A stretch of DNA of 60,315 bases from a bacterium (lineage in GTDB: Bacteria; Verrucomicrobiota; Verrucomicrobiia; Limisphaerales; J093), in assembly GCA_021780105.1 (NCBI GenBank), contig JAJXZJ010000002.1, forward strand, positions 1 to 60,315, in the 5' to 3' direction. A program made the translations under genes and the position numbers. Shown piece by piece: positions 1 through 9,478 of this stretch. The stretch's first letter is position 1. Each line of letters starts with the position of its first letter. The notes under the pieces are model-generated. The model was not told the DNA's origin. It did no database searches and worked only from the letters and a program-made list of their open reading frames with translations.

Positions 1-66
1 CGGGTGCGGTTCCACAGCGCCCTCGGCTACCAATCTCCTGTGGACTTTGAAACCCATCTGAACTAA
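1..66 (+). CDS. IS3-family transposase (OrfB), C-terminal end only
   Basis: The first 21 codons read in frame to a TAA and give RVRFHSALGYQSPVDFETHLN. This is the typical end of the integrase-core (DDE) transposase of IS3-type elements, where the R-x-H-S-A-L-G-Y-x-S-P block follows the last catalytic glutamate. The rest of the gene lies outside the window. The family is clear from this short motif, but the IS subgroup cannot be named from 22 codons. The element probably ends shortly after position 110. Confidence 0.85.
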   Translation, partial: RVRFHSALGYQSPVDFETHLN

Positions 67-122
67 AACTAAACCCATGCCTCATGTGTCACCCCAACAC
101 TGTCCACCAAATCGAGGCAAGG
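1..122 (+). mobile_element. Right end of an IS3-family insertion sequence
   Basis: This segment holds the transposase end (1-66) and about 55 non-coding bases. The terminal inverted repeat probably lies within 82-122, because the minus-strand gene that starts at 855 stops resembling a natural protein at about position 125. The exact end and any target-site duplication cannot be fixed, since the left half of the element is outside the window. Confidence 0.6.
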
Positions 123-855
123 CCAGCCCGCATTTTTTGGCGTAATTCAAAATTTCATTGGCACAATTTTGATAACCGCCGGTGCGGTCATCTTCCTGCG
201 CACCGCCTCGGTCGGAGTCGTAGCGCGCCAAACCGATGGCGAGCACCTTCTTCTTCGCATCATCATAAATGACAAAATCAACTGGGCGATCCGGCTTGGG
301 ATAATTCTCAAATACTTGCCCCAATAGAATATCTTTGCCCGCGCGTTCAGGGCCGGTGATTTGCAAATCCGGAAACGCGGAGCGGAACAACGAAAAAAAT
401 CGTTCAGTCAAATCATAGCCCTTTTTGCCACGGTCTTTGTATTCCCACAAAACGGCGCACAATGCTTCATCCGGCAGCGGACGGGACAAAAAAGCAGCCT
501 GGACCTTTTGAATCGGTCGAAAACCTTTCCCAAACTCGTCGCAAATTTTCTGGGCTTTCGATTTCTGCTTCAACATCTCCACCGGCGTTTCGGGGCTGAC
601 ATATTTCCGGAAGACTCGCGCCAGTTGAACGCGCATCCAGCCGTCAGTCTGCTCTGCAATTCGCAGAAAAAGCCGGTTGGAAGACTCTGAAGATTTCAAC
701 AATTGACCAAAAAGAACCAAGACCGGCTTGTATAATTCACAGGCGTCTTCGAGGATGTCGGGATAATACTCGCCCGTCGCCAGCGTGATCCAATTCCTCG
801 CATCGGATTTGTAATCGGCGAAGGTCTTGGTTTTTTCTTTGGCTGCTGGCTTCAT
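82..855 (-). pseudogene. Restriction-endonuclease-like gene truncated by an IS
   Basis: The frame encodes 257 residues starting MKPAAKEKTKTFADYKSDAR. About 240 of them look like genuine protein; the last dozen or so (ALPRFGGQCWGDT) are read from the IS end. The block VDFVIYDDAKKKVLAIGLAR followed by YDSDRGGAQEDDRTGGY is what I associate with PD-(D/E)XK-type restriction endonucleases, but I name the family from memory. GC content is visibly lower (about 48-50%) than in neighbouring lysS, which fits a laterally acquired restriction gene. No methyltransferase is visible in the window; a partner could lie to the left of the IS. The truncation probably removes the C-terminal part of the nuclease, so I treat it as broken. 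Confidence 0.6.
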
Positions 856-903
856 TGGCTCCTAGTATTTCAACAACTTGTTGGCTAATCAAGAAGCGCG
901 ACG

Positions 904-2727
904 TTATTTCGGTTTCAACTGCGGGAAGAGGATCACGTCGCGGATGCTTTCCTGGCCGAGCAGCATCATGCACAGGCGGTCGATGCCGATGCCGATGCCG
1001 CCGGCGGGCGGCATGCCGTGTTCCAGCGCCACGAGGAAATCCTCGTCCAGCTTTTGCTGTTCGCCGCCGGCCTGGTGCTCCAGCCGCTCGCGCTGCTCGA
1101 TTGGGTCGTTCTGCTCGGTGTAGCCGGGCGCGATTTCCTGGCCGTTGATGCACAACTCGAACACCTCGACGGTCGTCGGGTCGTCGGGCGAGAGCTTGGC
1201 CAGCGGCACGAGTTCCTTGGGCAGGTGCGTGACAAACGTCGGCTGGATCAGCGTCGGCTCGACCAACTTCTCGAACACCGCGCCGGTGACCTCGAAATCC
1301 TCGTAGCCGTCGGCAATGTCGCCGGCGAGTTTCAGGTCTTCGATGGCCACGCGGCGGCGTTCGGCCGGTGACAACGCGAACCAGTCCTCGACTTTGTCCC
1401 CGGTCTTTTCGCGGACCTTTTCACGAACGAGGTCTTTGTATTTGCGTCTAGGCCAAGGCGGCGTGAGGTTAATTTCCTTCGGGATTTTCAATCGCTCCAA
1501 CCAAGCAAGTGCGCTGTCGAGTCTCTGAAAAGTCTGATCAACCACTGGTGCTGACATGCGGAATTCCTCACCGCAGAGAGTGGCTACACGGGCGAGGTCT
1601 GCTTTGGCTTCACTGCCCAAACTAAGGCCCTTTGCCGCTTTTACATGCGATGGCTCTTCATCGTAGCCAGGATAAAGGCGGAGAACCTCGTTAGTTACAC
1701 GTTCGGTGAGTTCATCTAGTTCGCCTTTGGCGCCATTGATCGCTACCGCACATCCATCCACAGCCCCACGAAGCTCGTTCAGTGCCGCGATGGTTTCCGC
1801 TCTGGCTTCGTGGCGAATCTGAAGAGTGCCAAGCACTCTCTGCGCGACATGACAAACCATGCTCTGGACCAATTCCATCATGCTCCCGTAATCGCCGAAC
1901 GCCTGATAGGCTTCGAGCATGGTGAATTCCGGATTGTGCCGGCGGGAGAGACCTTCGTTGCGGAAGTTACGGCCGATCTCGAACACCTTGTCGAAGCCGC
2001 CGACGAGCAGGCGCTTGAGGTAAAGCTCCAGCGCGATGCGGAGATAGAAATTGCAGCCGAGCGCGTTGTGGTGGGTGATGAACGGCTGCGCCGCCGCGCC
2101 ACCGGGAATCGCCTGCATCATCGGCGTCTCCACCTCCACGTAACCGCGCTCACTCAGGAAATTCCGGATTTCACGGAGGATCGCGCTGCGCTTCACCATC
2201 ACGGCCTTCACGTCCGGGTTCGCCATCAGATCGAGGTAACGTTGGCGGTAGCGGATTTCCGTGTCCTCCAGCCCGTGCCACTTGTCCGGTGGCGGGCGCA
2301 GCGATTTTCCGAGAACTTTGAGCGACTCGACCTTGACGGATGCCTCGCCGGTTCTGGTCAGAAACATTCCGCCTTCGACGCTGATGAAATCACCGATATC
2401 GAGCAGTTTTAGAACTTCAAAATCCTGGCCGTGCTGTTCGAGGTGGGTTTTGTTGGCGAACAACTGGACGCGCCCGGTCGAGTCTTTGATGTCAAGGAAC
2501 CAGCTTTTGCCCATGTCGCGGATGGCGGTGATTCGCCCCGCGACTTTCACCGCCGTCGTGTGCTCGCCGACTTTGCCGGCGAGTTCGCCTTTGGCCTTGC
2601 CGTGCGCCTCCCCACACCCGGTCAGTCCCACCGGGTTGACCTTGTTCTTGAACGGGTCAATGCCCTTGGCTCGCAGGGCGGCGAGTTTGGCCTTGCGCCG
2701 TTCGATCAATGCGTTTGTATCGTCCAT
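904..2727 (-). CDS. lysS: Lysyl-tRNA synthetase, class II, with internal insertion
   Basis: Charges tRNA-Lys with lysine in the cytoplasm. The 607-residue product has the N-terminal OB-fold anticodon-binding domain (about 60-145), class II motif 1 around 185-210, motif 2 [20 protein letters not shown] (249-268), and motif 3 with [10 protein letters not shown] near the C-terminus. The ATG at 2727 is chosen because the protein then begins [20 protein letters not shown], as LysRS usually does; an upstream extension to 2880 has no LysRS similarity. Typical LysRS is about 500 residues. The excess lies between GTLQIRHE (about 301-307) and [16 protein letters not shown] (about 419), where other LysRS proteins pass directly from one to the other. 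The catalytic motifs are intact, so the enzyme is probably active. Confidence 0.93.
   Translation of the reverse strand: MDDTNALIERRKAKLAALRAKGIDPFKNKVNPVGLTGCGEAHGKAKGELAGKVGEHTTAVKVAGRITAIRDMGKSWFLDIKDSTGRVQLFANKTHLEQHGQDFEVLKLLDIGDFISVEGGMFLTRTGEASVKVESLKVLGKSLRPPPDKWHGLEDTEIRYRQRYLDLMANPDVKAVMVKRSAILREIRNFLSERGYVEVETPMMQAIPGGAAAQPFITHHNALGCNFYLRIALELYLKRLLVGGFDKVFEIGRNFRNEGLSRRHNPEFTMLEAYQAFGDYGSMMELVQSMVCHVAQRVLGTLQIRHEARAETIAALNELRGAVDGCAVAINGAKGELDELTERVTNEVLRLYPGYDEEPSHVKAAKGLSLGSEAKADLARVATLCGEEFRMSAPVVDQTFQRLDSALAWLERLKIPKEINLTPPWPRRKYKDLVREKVREKTGDKVEDWFALSPAERRRVAIEDLKLAGDIADGYEDFEVTGAVFEKLVEPTLIQPTFVTHLPKELVPLAKLSPDDPTTVEVFELCINGQEIAPGYTEQNDPIEQRERLEHQAGGEQQKLDEDFLVALEHGMPPAGGIGIGIDRLCMMLLGQESIRDVILFPQLKPK
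1477..1812 (-). other. In-frame, lower-GC insertion inside lysS
   Basis: This segment encodes about LysRS residues 306-417, a mostly helical stretch with no similarity I recognise. By hand count the 60-base rows from 1441 to 1740 are about 48-58% G+C, against about 62-65% in rows on either side. It keeps the reading frame. It does not start with Cys/Ser or end with an HN-Cys/Ser/Thr junction, so it is not an intein. Boundaries are good to roughly ten codons. Confidence 0.65.
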
Positions 2728-2788
2728 AAAGCGATGGAGGGGCATGAAACCGGAAACCGCCGGCGTGCGCAAGCGGCGATGGCCCGCG

Positions 2789-4558
2789 TCATTTCGCGGC
2801 GGCGCCCTGGTGCAGCGTGTAAATCTGGTTCGCCGCGAACGGGCCGAAGGTTTCCTCGCCACCGCGCGGCCAGCGGACAACGACGCGTTCGGCGTTCGCC
2901 AGCGCGCCGAGGCCGAAGTGGACGCGCGGGTCGTTGCTGGAGCAGTAGCTTTCGTTCGGCATCACGTAGCGCCACCAGCGGCGGCCGGCGGTCTCCAGCC
3001 GGACCTCCGCGCCGATGGCGTCGCAGCCGCGGCGGTCCAGCACGCGGAAGGTAACCCAATGGCCGTCGTGGCCCACGCGATTGCGGAGGACGCGCGTCGG
3101 GCCGTCGCGATTGGTGACGATGATGTCAATGCCGCCGTCGTTGTCGAGGTCGCCAAACGCCGCGCCGCGGCCGGCGGTGAGCAGCACGGGATCGGTGCCG
3201 CCCTGCGGAAAAACTTCGTCGAACTCGCCCGGCGCCACGCCGCGGAGCAGGTTGCTTGGCTCGGCGTATTCGTTGTGCGGGTCGAGGTCGGTTTCGCCGT
3301 GTTTGACGCGGCCGTTGGCGATGTAGCAGTCGAGCAGGCCGTCGTTGTTGAAGTCGAAAAAGCCGACGCCGAAACTGGTGTAAGGCCCGCTCGGCGCGCC
3401 GGGGCCGCGCGGGGACACGTAGTCCATGAAATAGCCGTTCTCGTTTTTGAACAGCCGGTTCTTCTCGCCGACGAGATGCGTGACGAACAGGTCGAAGACG
3501 CCGCGGTCGAAGGTGTCCACGACGGCGATGCCCATGCCGGCCTCGCAAATGCCCAGGCCGTTCACCGCGCAACCGCGCAGCATGGCTTCGTCCTTGAAGG
3601 TGCCGTCGCCCTGGTTGATCCAGAGCTGGTTCGGCGTGGCGTCGTTCGCGACAAAAATGTCCGGCCGGCCGTCGCCGTTGAAGTCGGCGCAGACGACGCC
3701 CAGGCCGTAGCCGTAGGCGCGGTCCAGCCCGGCGGCGGCGGTGACATCCTCGAACGTGCCGTCGCCGCGGTTGTGATACAGCGTGCAAGGCTGCATGGCG
3801 TTATAGACCAGCGGCGAGCAGTAGTCCGGCATCCCGCCGCGCGCGAAACACGCCGTCTCGATTTGCGGCGACCAACGGATGTAATTCGCGATGACGAGAT
3901 CGAGGTTGCCGTCGCCATCGTAGTCGAAAAACGCCGCGCTGGTGCCCCACGCGACGTGGCCGACGCCGGCCTGCCGGGTCACGTCCGTGAACGTGCCGTC
4001 ACCATTGTTGCGGTAGAGCGTATTCGTGCCCAGCGCGGTGACGTAGATGTCCGGCTTGCCGTCGTGGTTGTAATCGCCGCAGGCCACGCCCATGCCGAAC
4101 GAGCCGTTGTCGCGGATGCCCGCCGCGGCGGTCACGTCCTGGAATTTCCAATGGCCGAGATTGCGATACAGCTTGTGGCTGGGGCGGTTGGTCACGTCGG
4201 GATACAGCGAGCCGGCCTGGACGCAGAAAATGTCGAGCAAACCGTCGCCGTCGTAATCGAGCACGCCCACACCGCCGCCCTTGATTTCCGGCATGAGAAA
4301 ATGGCCAGGGCGGTGGCCGGTGGTCATCTCGAAATCAATGCCGGCCGGCGCGGCGACCTCCTGAAACCACGGTTCGGAATTCGTCGCGGGCCGGGACGTT
4401 TGCGGTTCCGCCGACGGCGCGGAAGGGGGAGCGTTTCTTGAACAACCGGCCAGCCACGCCGCGGCCGCGAGCGCGACCACGCCGGCCCGGACGTTCAGCC
4501 GGAACCGTGTCGTTAGATTTTTGAGGACCGCAGCCGCTCCGGCTGCGGTTCGGCGCAC
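2789..4558 (-). CDS. CRTAC1-type FG-GAP/VCBS repeat lipoprotein with ASPIC/UnbV domain
   Basis: A secreted beta-propeller-like protein. The body carries repeated calcium-binding-type motifs such as DYDGDGLLDIF, DYNHDGKPDIYV, DFNGDGRPDIFVAND and DLDNDGGIDIIV. The C-terminus has the ASPIC/UnbV signature (GCDAIGAEVRLETAG ... VVRWPRGGEETFGPFAANQ). A lipobox LAAAAWLAGC follows a hydrophobic stretch. There is no good ATG close to this signal, so I use the in-frame GTG at 4558 (589 residues). A 9-bp hairpin (4527-4549) lies inside those first codons, so the true start could be further in. The gene follows a TPR gene, a pairing common in Verrucomicrobiota and Acidobacteriota. Ligand and role are unknown. 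Confidence 0.85.
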   Translation of the reverse strand: MRRTAAGAAAVLKNLTTRFRLNVRAGVVALAAAAWLAGCSRNAPPSAPSAEPQTSRPATNSEPWFQEVAAPAGIDFEMTTGHRPGHFLMPEIKGGGVGVLDYDGDGLLDIFCVQAGSLYPDVTNRPSHKLYRNLGHWKFQDVTAAAGIRDNGSFGMGVACGDYNHDGKPDIYVTALGTNTLYRNNGDGTFTDVTRQAGVGHVAWGTSAAFFDYDGDGNLDLVIANYIRWSPQIETACFARGGMPDYCSPLVYNAMQPCTLYHNRGDGTFEDVTAAAGLDRAYGYGLGVVCADFNGDGRPDIFVANDATPNQLWINQGDGTFKDEAMLRGCAVNGLGICEAGMGIAVVDTFDRGVFDLFVTHLVGEKNRLFKNENGYFMDYVSPRGPGAPSGPYTSFGVGFFDFNNDGLLDCYIANGRVKHGETDLDPHNEYAEPSNLLRGVAPGEFDEVFPQGGTDPVLLTAGRGAAFGDLDNDGGIDIIVTNRDGPTRVLRNRVGHDGHWVTFRVLDRRGCDAIGAEVRLETAGRRWWRYVMPNESYCSSNDPRVHFGLGALANAERVVVRWPRGGEETFGPFAANQIYTLHQGAAAK

Positions 4559-4632
4559 CTCGCATCGAACCCGAACGCGCCGGTCGTCACCAAAGGGTTT
4601 GGACCTCGCGTACGCAAAGGTGGATCGCGGGG

Positions 4633-4698
4633 CCGCGGTAGGGCGGCGGTGCTCCGCCGCCCAGGTTTGGGCGGAGCGGCAGCTCCGCCCTACCGCGG
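4633..4698. repeat. Intergenic inverted repeat (REP-like hairpin)
   Basis: The 14-base arms CCGCGGTAGGGCGG (4633-4646) and CCGCCCTACCGCGG (4685-4698) are perfect reverse complements. The 38 bases between them are partly self-complementary (CTCCGCCGCCCA and TGGGCGGAGCGG). The element sits between the TPR stop at 4759 and the CRTAC1 start. It resembles short palindromic intergenic repeats and could act as an mRNA processing or attenuation site in this operon. Confidence 0.8.
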
Positions 4699-4758
4699 CG
4701 AGCGCGTTCCGCATTTTTATTGCATGGTTCCGGTTCAAGACATGGCGGCGGAAAGCAA

Positions 4759-6210
4759 TCATGGCGGCGGAGCGGCGCCAAGACGTCGGGCAAGCACCGC
4801 CACGCGTTCATCCTTCGGGGCGATCTGGTTCGCGGTGCGCAGGGCGGCGACGGCCTCGTTCGTGCGGCCGAGCTGCCACTGCAATTCGGCCAGCCGGAGC
4901 TGCGCCGGCAGAAACAACGGATCAATCGCGGCGGCCTTCTGGTATTCGCCGAGCGCGGCGTCAGGCCGGTTCAGATTTCGATACAGGATGTCGCCCAGGT
5001 CCGTGTGGATTTGCGGATTGCGGGGATCGCACGCGGCCGCGGTGTCCAGCGCGGTGACGGCCTCGGCGTCGCGTTCCAGCGCGAGCAGGGCATTCGCGCG
5101 GGCGAGATGCGGTTGCACGGTGTTCGGGGCCAGTTTCGCGGCGTGGTCGGCGTTGGTCAGCGCGGCGTCGTTGCGGCCCAACGCAAGCCAGACGGCCGAG
5201 AGCAGGACGTAGCCGGACACGTAACGGGGATCAATCTGCAGGGTCCGTTCCACCAACGGCAGCGCCTTCTGCGGCTGGCCGGCCCGTTCGTAGGCGAAGG
5301 CCAGGTTGTGGAGCAGCGGCAGGCTGTTGGTGTTGTAACGCAGTGCCGTTTCCAGAATCGGAATGGCGCGGTCCGGGTAGCCGGCCTTGACGTATTGTTG
5401 CGCCATGTCCACCTCGTCCTGGACGCGCTTCATGTGTTGCGGCGCCTGGACCGACCACGCATCGGGCATCGGGTAATGCTGCGCGTTCAGCCCGAGCTTC
5501 AGCTCGCGCGGCGCGTCGTTCGTGCGGCCCGTGCGCTGATACGCCTGGCCGAGCAGGTAGTGCGCGGGCTGGGCGGAAGCGTCCATGTGGACCGCCTGCT
5601 CCAGCCATTTGACAGCGTTCGTGACATCGCCCTGCCGCAACAACGCGTCGCCCAGCCCTGCGTAACCGCGCCACTCCTGCGGGGCCAGTTCCGTCAACCG
5701 GCGGAAGGCCGCGGCCGCGCGGCCGGCGTCGCCTGCGCCCAGCAACGCCTCGCCGAGCCGGTAGTAACCGGGCGCAAATTGGGGGAACTGCGTGGTCAAC
5801 TCCTGGAACCGGCGCAACGCCTCGTCCCGCTGGCCCAGTTCCTGGCAGGCGACGGCGTAATACATGCGCGCCAGCGGCTCGCGCGGTTGCAGCGCGATGA
5901 CGGTTTGAAAGGTGCGCTTCGCCTCGGCCCAGAGTCCGTTGGCGGCATAGACCAGTCCCAGCGTGGCCCGGCGCTGCGGGCTGCGCGGCGCTTGCAGCAC
6001 CGAGCGGACGTGATCGGCAATATAGGCGCGCAACTGCGGCTCCAGTTTGGCCGGGTCGGGCGGCACGGGAATTTCCGGGACGGGCGTCAGCCATGTGCGC
6101 AGCATTGAACCCGCGACCAGCAACACGACGACCCCGGCGATCGCCCAAGCCAGGCGCCTCTGGCGTCGGGAGCGCGGCGGAGTCGAAGCCGTTGAATCGT
6201 GCGTTGTCAT
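4759..6210 (-). CDS. Membrane-anchored tetratricopeptide repeat protein
   Basis: The 483-residue product has an N-terminal basic stretch (PRSRRQRR) and one membrane span (LAWAIAGVVVLLVAGSMLRT, about 20-39), then a TPR solenoid to the C-terminus. Repeat units are visible as A-L-G-L-V-Y-A-x-N-G-x-W-x-E-A and YYRLGEALLGAGDAGRAAAA. The ATG at 6210 puts the span at the usual N-terminal position. Solenoids of this kind hold partner proteins; the likely partner is the CRTAC1 lipoprotein encoded 200 bases downstream. It is probably anchored with the repeats outside the cytoplasm. Confidence 0.85.
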   Translation of the reverse strand: MTTHDSTASTPPRSRRQRRLAWAIAGVVVLLVAGSMLRTWLTPVPEIPVPPDPAKLEPQLRAYIADHVRSVLQAPRSPQRRATLGLVYAANGLWAEAKRTFQTVIALQPREPLARMYYAVACQELGQRDEALRRFQELTTQFPQFAPGYYRLGEALLGAGDAGRAAAAFRRLTELAPQEWRGYAGLGDALLRQGDVTNAVKWLEQAVHMDASAQPAHYLLGQAYQRTGRTNDAPRELKLGLNAQHYPMPDAWSVQAPQHMKRVQDEVDMAQQYVKAGYPDRAIPILETALRYNTNSLPLLHNLAFAYERAGQPQKALPLVERTLQIDPRYVSGYVLLSAVWLALGRNDAALTNADHAAKLAPNTVQPHLARANALLALERDAEAVTALDTAAACDPRNPQIHTDLGDILYRNLNRPDAALGEYQKAAAIDPLFLPAQLRLAELQWQLGRTNEAVAALRTANQIAPKDERVAVLARRLGAAPPP

Positions 6211-6537
6211 GCCGGCGGCGCCGGCGTTCCTCCGTCCGGCGTCAAGGCCGGTAACCTATTCCCAAACGGCGGATCGCGTCAAACCCGCGTGTGGCGGGGC
6301 TACGTCGTCAATCAAGTCAAGGAAAGTCCGTCCGCCCTGCCCGACCGGTTTCGGCAGGTGGGTCAAAAAGTCCGCCGGTTGTGCAATCCGCGGCTTGTCT
6401 GATTTTCAGGTTTCGCCGAAACTGCGTCCACGTCCGGTCATGATCTGTCAACCGAAGCTGTCTGCCATCGGCCGCGAACCCGGCTTTCGCTGTTCGGCGG
6501 CAAACGTCGCACGGCGCCCTTAACCTTGAGGCACCGC
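6211..6537. other. Divergent intergenic region without a gene
   Basis: The 327 bases separate the divergent TPR gene and the first glycosidase. I see no open frame with protein-like character, no tRNA cloverleaf and no convincing sigma-70 promoter. The weak purine stretch GAGG at 6529-6532 fits a ribosome-binding site for the ATG at 6538. Confidence 0.5.
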
Positions 6538-9393
6538 ATGAAATTTCTCCCGATCTGCCGCTGGCTGGTTCTCGGAGCCTGGTTGCTTGCCGCCGCCCGG
6601 CCCGCCGCCGCGCCGCTGGACGAGGGCTGGCAGCAGCCGCCGAACGACGCCCGGTTGCGCGCCTACTGGTGGTGGCTCAACGGCAACGTCACCAAGGCGT
6701 CCATCACGCGCGACCTCGAACAGATGAAGGCCAGGGGGTTCGGCGGCGCGGTGATTTTTGACGCGAACGGCGCGGCGCAGAACGGCAACGCGCCCGTGCC
6801 CCACGGACCGACGTTTTTTTCCCCCGCGTGGCGCGAGCTTTACCGGCACACGCTGCGCGAGGCCAACCGTCTGGGCATGGAAATCAGCCTGAATATTCAG
6901 AGCGGCTGGAATCTCGGCGGACCGGTGGTCGCCAAGGAGGACGCCGCCAAGAAATATGTCTGGTCGGAATTGAAAATCGCCGGCGGCACGAACGCAACCG
7001 TCCGCCTGCCGCTGCCGAACATCCGGGACGGCTTTTACCACGACATTGCCGTCGTGGCCTTTCGCCGCCAAAACGCCGCGCCGCACGCCCCGCTGGAGAA
7101 CTGGAAGCAAAAGGCCTTGCAGGCGTCGCTCCAGCCGTTTTCCGCGCCGGATTCCTCGCCGCTGTTCGCGGAAATCCCCGCCAAGCCCGGCGAGGAGGAC
7201 ACGGAAACGTCGCAGGTGCTGAACCTGACCGAACTGGTGGACGCGAACGGCGGCCTTCACTGGAACGCGCCGGCCGGCGCGTGGCAGATTCTCCGCTTCG
7301 GCTACACCCTCGGCGACCATGCCTACGTCTCGACCAGCAGCGAGGGCTGGAGCGGTTACGCGCTGGACGTTTACAGCGCCACCGCCTTCCAGCATTACTG
7401 GGACAAGATCGTCGAGCCGCTCATTGCGGACGCCGGGCCGCTGACGGGGAAAACGTTGCGGTATCTGCACACCGACAGTTGGGAAATCGAACTGGCCAAC
7501 TGGACGCCGCGGCTGCCCGATGAATTTTTCAAGCGCAACGGTTACGACCTGATTCCGTGGCTGCCGGCGCTGGCCGGGCGCATCGTGAACAGCCGCGAGC
7601 AGAGCGACCGTTTCCTTTTCGATTACCGCAAAACGCTGGGCGACCTGGCGATTGACGATCACTACCGGCTGTTCCGCGACAACGCCCACCGGCACGGCCT
7701 GCTCATTCATCCCGAAAGCGGCGGCCCGCACGCGGTGCCGATTGACGCCCAGCGCTGCCTCGGCTGGGACGACGCGCCGATGAGCGAATTTTGGGCGTGG
7801 TCCTGGGAACACCGCATCGGCGACGCGAACCGTTTCTTCGTCAAGCAACCCGCGTCCGCCGCGCACACTTACGGGCATAGATACGTGCTTGCGGAGGGCT
7901 TCACAGACATTGGCCCGCAGTGGCAGGAATCGCTTTGGAGCAATCTCAAACCCGCCTTCGACAAGGCGCTGTGCGAGGGCCTGAACCGGCTGGTCTGGCA
8001 CGCCTTCGTGTGTTCGCCGGATTCCACCGGCATTCCCGGCCAGCAGTATTTTGCCGGCACGCATCTCAACCCCAAGGTGACGTGGTGGCCGGAGTCCCAG
8101 GCCTTTCTCGATTACCTTGACCGCTGCCAGTGGATGCTGCAACAGGGGCGGTTCGTGGCCGACGTGCTGTATTATTATGGCGATCACGTGCCGAACTTCG
8201 CCCAGCTCAAGGCTTCCGATCCCGCCCGCATCCTGCCCGGCTACGATTACGACGTCATCACCGAGGAGGCGCTGATCGGGCGCGCCAGCGTTCGGGACGG
8301 CTGCATCGTCCTGGCCGACGGCATGAGCTACCGTGTGCTGGTGCTGCCGGATCGCAATGCAATCGCCCTGCCGGTGCTGAATAAAATCAAGGACCTCGTG
8401 GCCGCCGGCGCAACGGTCGTCGGTCCCCGGCCGGTGCAAGGCGAAACGCTGCGGAATTATCCCGAATGCGACCGGGAAATCGCGGCGCTCGGCCGTGAGT
8501 TGTGGGAAGGCAACATCCGTCCCGGCCGGGTGATGGCGGACCAAACCGCCCGCGAAGTGCTGCTGGCCGACGGTGTGAAACCGGATTGTGAGTTTCAATC
8601 GGCGCCCGCATTGCCGGGCAACTTTGACTACCTCCATCGCCGTGACGGCGACGCGGACATTTATTTTGCGGCCAGCCGCACCAACGTCGCGGTGGACGCG
8701 GTTTGCACGTTTCGCGTCAACGGCAAGGCGCCGGAACTGTGGGACGCGGTAAGCGGCGAGCGTCAATTCGCCGCGGCCTACAATGAACGGGACGGCCGCA
8801 CCTCCGTGCCGCTGCACTTCAATCCGTGCGGTTCGTGGTTCGTGGTGTTCCGCGCCCCGGCCAAGGAACATCCGGCGACGGCGGCCACGACCTTCACGCC
8901 GCCGCAGCCGGTGAACGAAATCACGGGTTCCTGGACCGTGCATTTTGATCCGCAATGGGGCGGGCCGGCCAGGGTTCAGTTCGATCGCCTGACCAGTTGG
9001 ACGGAACGCCTGGAGCCGGGGATCAAGTATTATTCCGGCGCGGCGACGTATGAAAAGACGATTGACCTGACGCCGGAGCAAATCCGGCCGGGCCGCCGGT
9101 TATGGCTGGATCTGGGCGACGTGCGCGAGCTGGCGTCGGTGACGGTAAACGGCCGGGCTTGCGGCATCACCTGGTGCCCGCCGTTTCGCGTGGACATGAC
9201 CAGCGCGGTGAAAGCCGGCGAAAATCGTTTGCGGATCAAGGTGGTGAACTTCTGGCCCAACCGCATCATCGGCGACGCCGGTCTGCCCGAGAACCAGCGG
9301 TTAACACAAACGAACATCCGCGCGCTGACCGCCCAAACCCCGCTGACGACTTCCGGGTTGCTGGGGCCGGTCGCGTTACTGTTGAGCAGATGA
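6538..9393 (+). CDS. Secreted GH106-like glycoside hydrolase (putative alpha-L-rhamnosidase), copy 1
   Basis: The 951-residue product starts MKFLPICRWLVLGAWLLAAA, a signal peptide ending near ARPAAA. The N-terminal motif RAYWWWLNGNVTKASITRDL followed by EQMKARGFGGAVIFDANG is typical of the GH106-type family. A central (beta/alpha)8-like region holds LRYLHTDSWEIELANWTP. The C-terminal 150 residues form a beta-sandwich of the kind found in GH2/GH106 enzymes (WLDLGDVRELASVTVNGRAC). GH106 enzymes release L-rhamnose from plant or algal polysaccharides; the substrate here is not proven. A TTG codon 12 bases upstream is in frame, but the ATG is preferred. A paralogue follows 85 bases downstream. Confidence 0.85.
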   Translation: MKFLPICRWLVLGAWLLAAARPAAAPLDEGWQQPPNDARLRAYWWWLNGNVTKASITRDLEQMKARGFGGAVIFDANGAAQNGNAPVPHGPTFFSPAWRELYRHTLREANRLGMEISLNIQSGWNLGGPVVAKEDAAKKYVWSELKIAGGTNATVRLPLPNIRDGFYHDIAVVAFRRQNAAPHAPLENWKQKALQASLQPFSAPDSSPLFAEIPAKPGEEDTETSQVLNLTELVDANGGLHWNAPAGAWQILRFGYTLGDHAYVSTSSEGWSGYALDVYSATAFQHYWDKIVEPLIADAGPLTGKTLRYLHTDSWEIELANWTPRLPDEFFKRNGYDLIPWLPALAGRIVNSREQSDRFLFDYRKTLGDLAIDDHYRLFRDNAHRHGLLIHPESGGPHAVPIDAQRCLGWDDAPMSEFWAWSWEHRIGDANRFFVKQPASAAHTYGHRYVLAEGFTDIGPQWQESLWSNLKPAFDKALCEGLNRLVWHAFVCSPDSTGIPGQQYFAGTHLNPKVTWWPESQAFLDYLDRCQWMLQQGRFVADVLYYYGDHVPNFAQLKASDPARILPGYDYDVITEEALIGRASVRDGCIVLADGMSYRVLVLPDRNAIALPVLNKIKDLVAAGATVVGPRPVQGETLRNYPECDREIAALGRELWEGNIRPGRVMADQTAREVLLADGVKPDCEFQSAPALPGNFDYLHRRDGDADIYFAASRTNVAVDAVCTFRVNGKAPELWDAVSGERQFAAAYNERDGRTSVPLHFNPCGSWFVVFRAPAKEHPATAATTFTPPQPVNEITGSWTVHFDPQWGGPARVQFDRLTSWTERLEPGIKYYSGAATYEKTIDLTPEQIRPGRRLWLDLGDVRELASVTVNGRACGITWCPPFRVDMTSAVKAGENRLRIKVVNFWPNRIIGDAGLPENQRLTQTNIRALTAQTPLTTSGLLGPVALLLSR

Positions 9394-9478
9394 GCGGCGA
9401 CGTCCCTCGCGCGGCTCAAACCACCGGGTGGCGGCGACAGACAACTTGAGACATAGACACGAAACGATTTTGGGCCCT

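Noticed and set aside
1477..1812. Intein in lysS
   Set aside because: The segment is too short for a splicing domain with endonuclease, and lacks the N-terminal Cys/Ser and C-terminal HN junction residues.
2261..4441. 726-codon plus-strand open frame across lysS and the CRTAC1 gene
   Set aside because: Val/Ala/Arg-rich, spans two convincing minus-strand genes, no family resemblance.
4720..6108. Long plus-strand open frame opposite the TPR gene
   Set aside because: Arg/Gln-rich product without domain character, fully antisense to a convincing TPR protein; a by-product of high GC.
6520..9081. 853-codon minus-strand open frame opposite the first glycosidase
   Set aside because: No signal, motif or normal amino-acid balance; the sense strand encodes a clear GH106-like enzyme.
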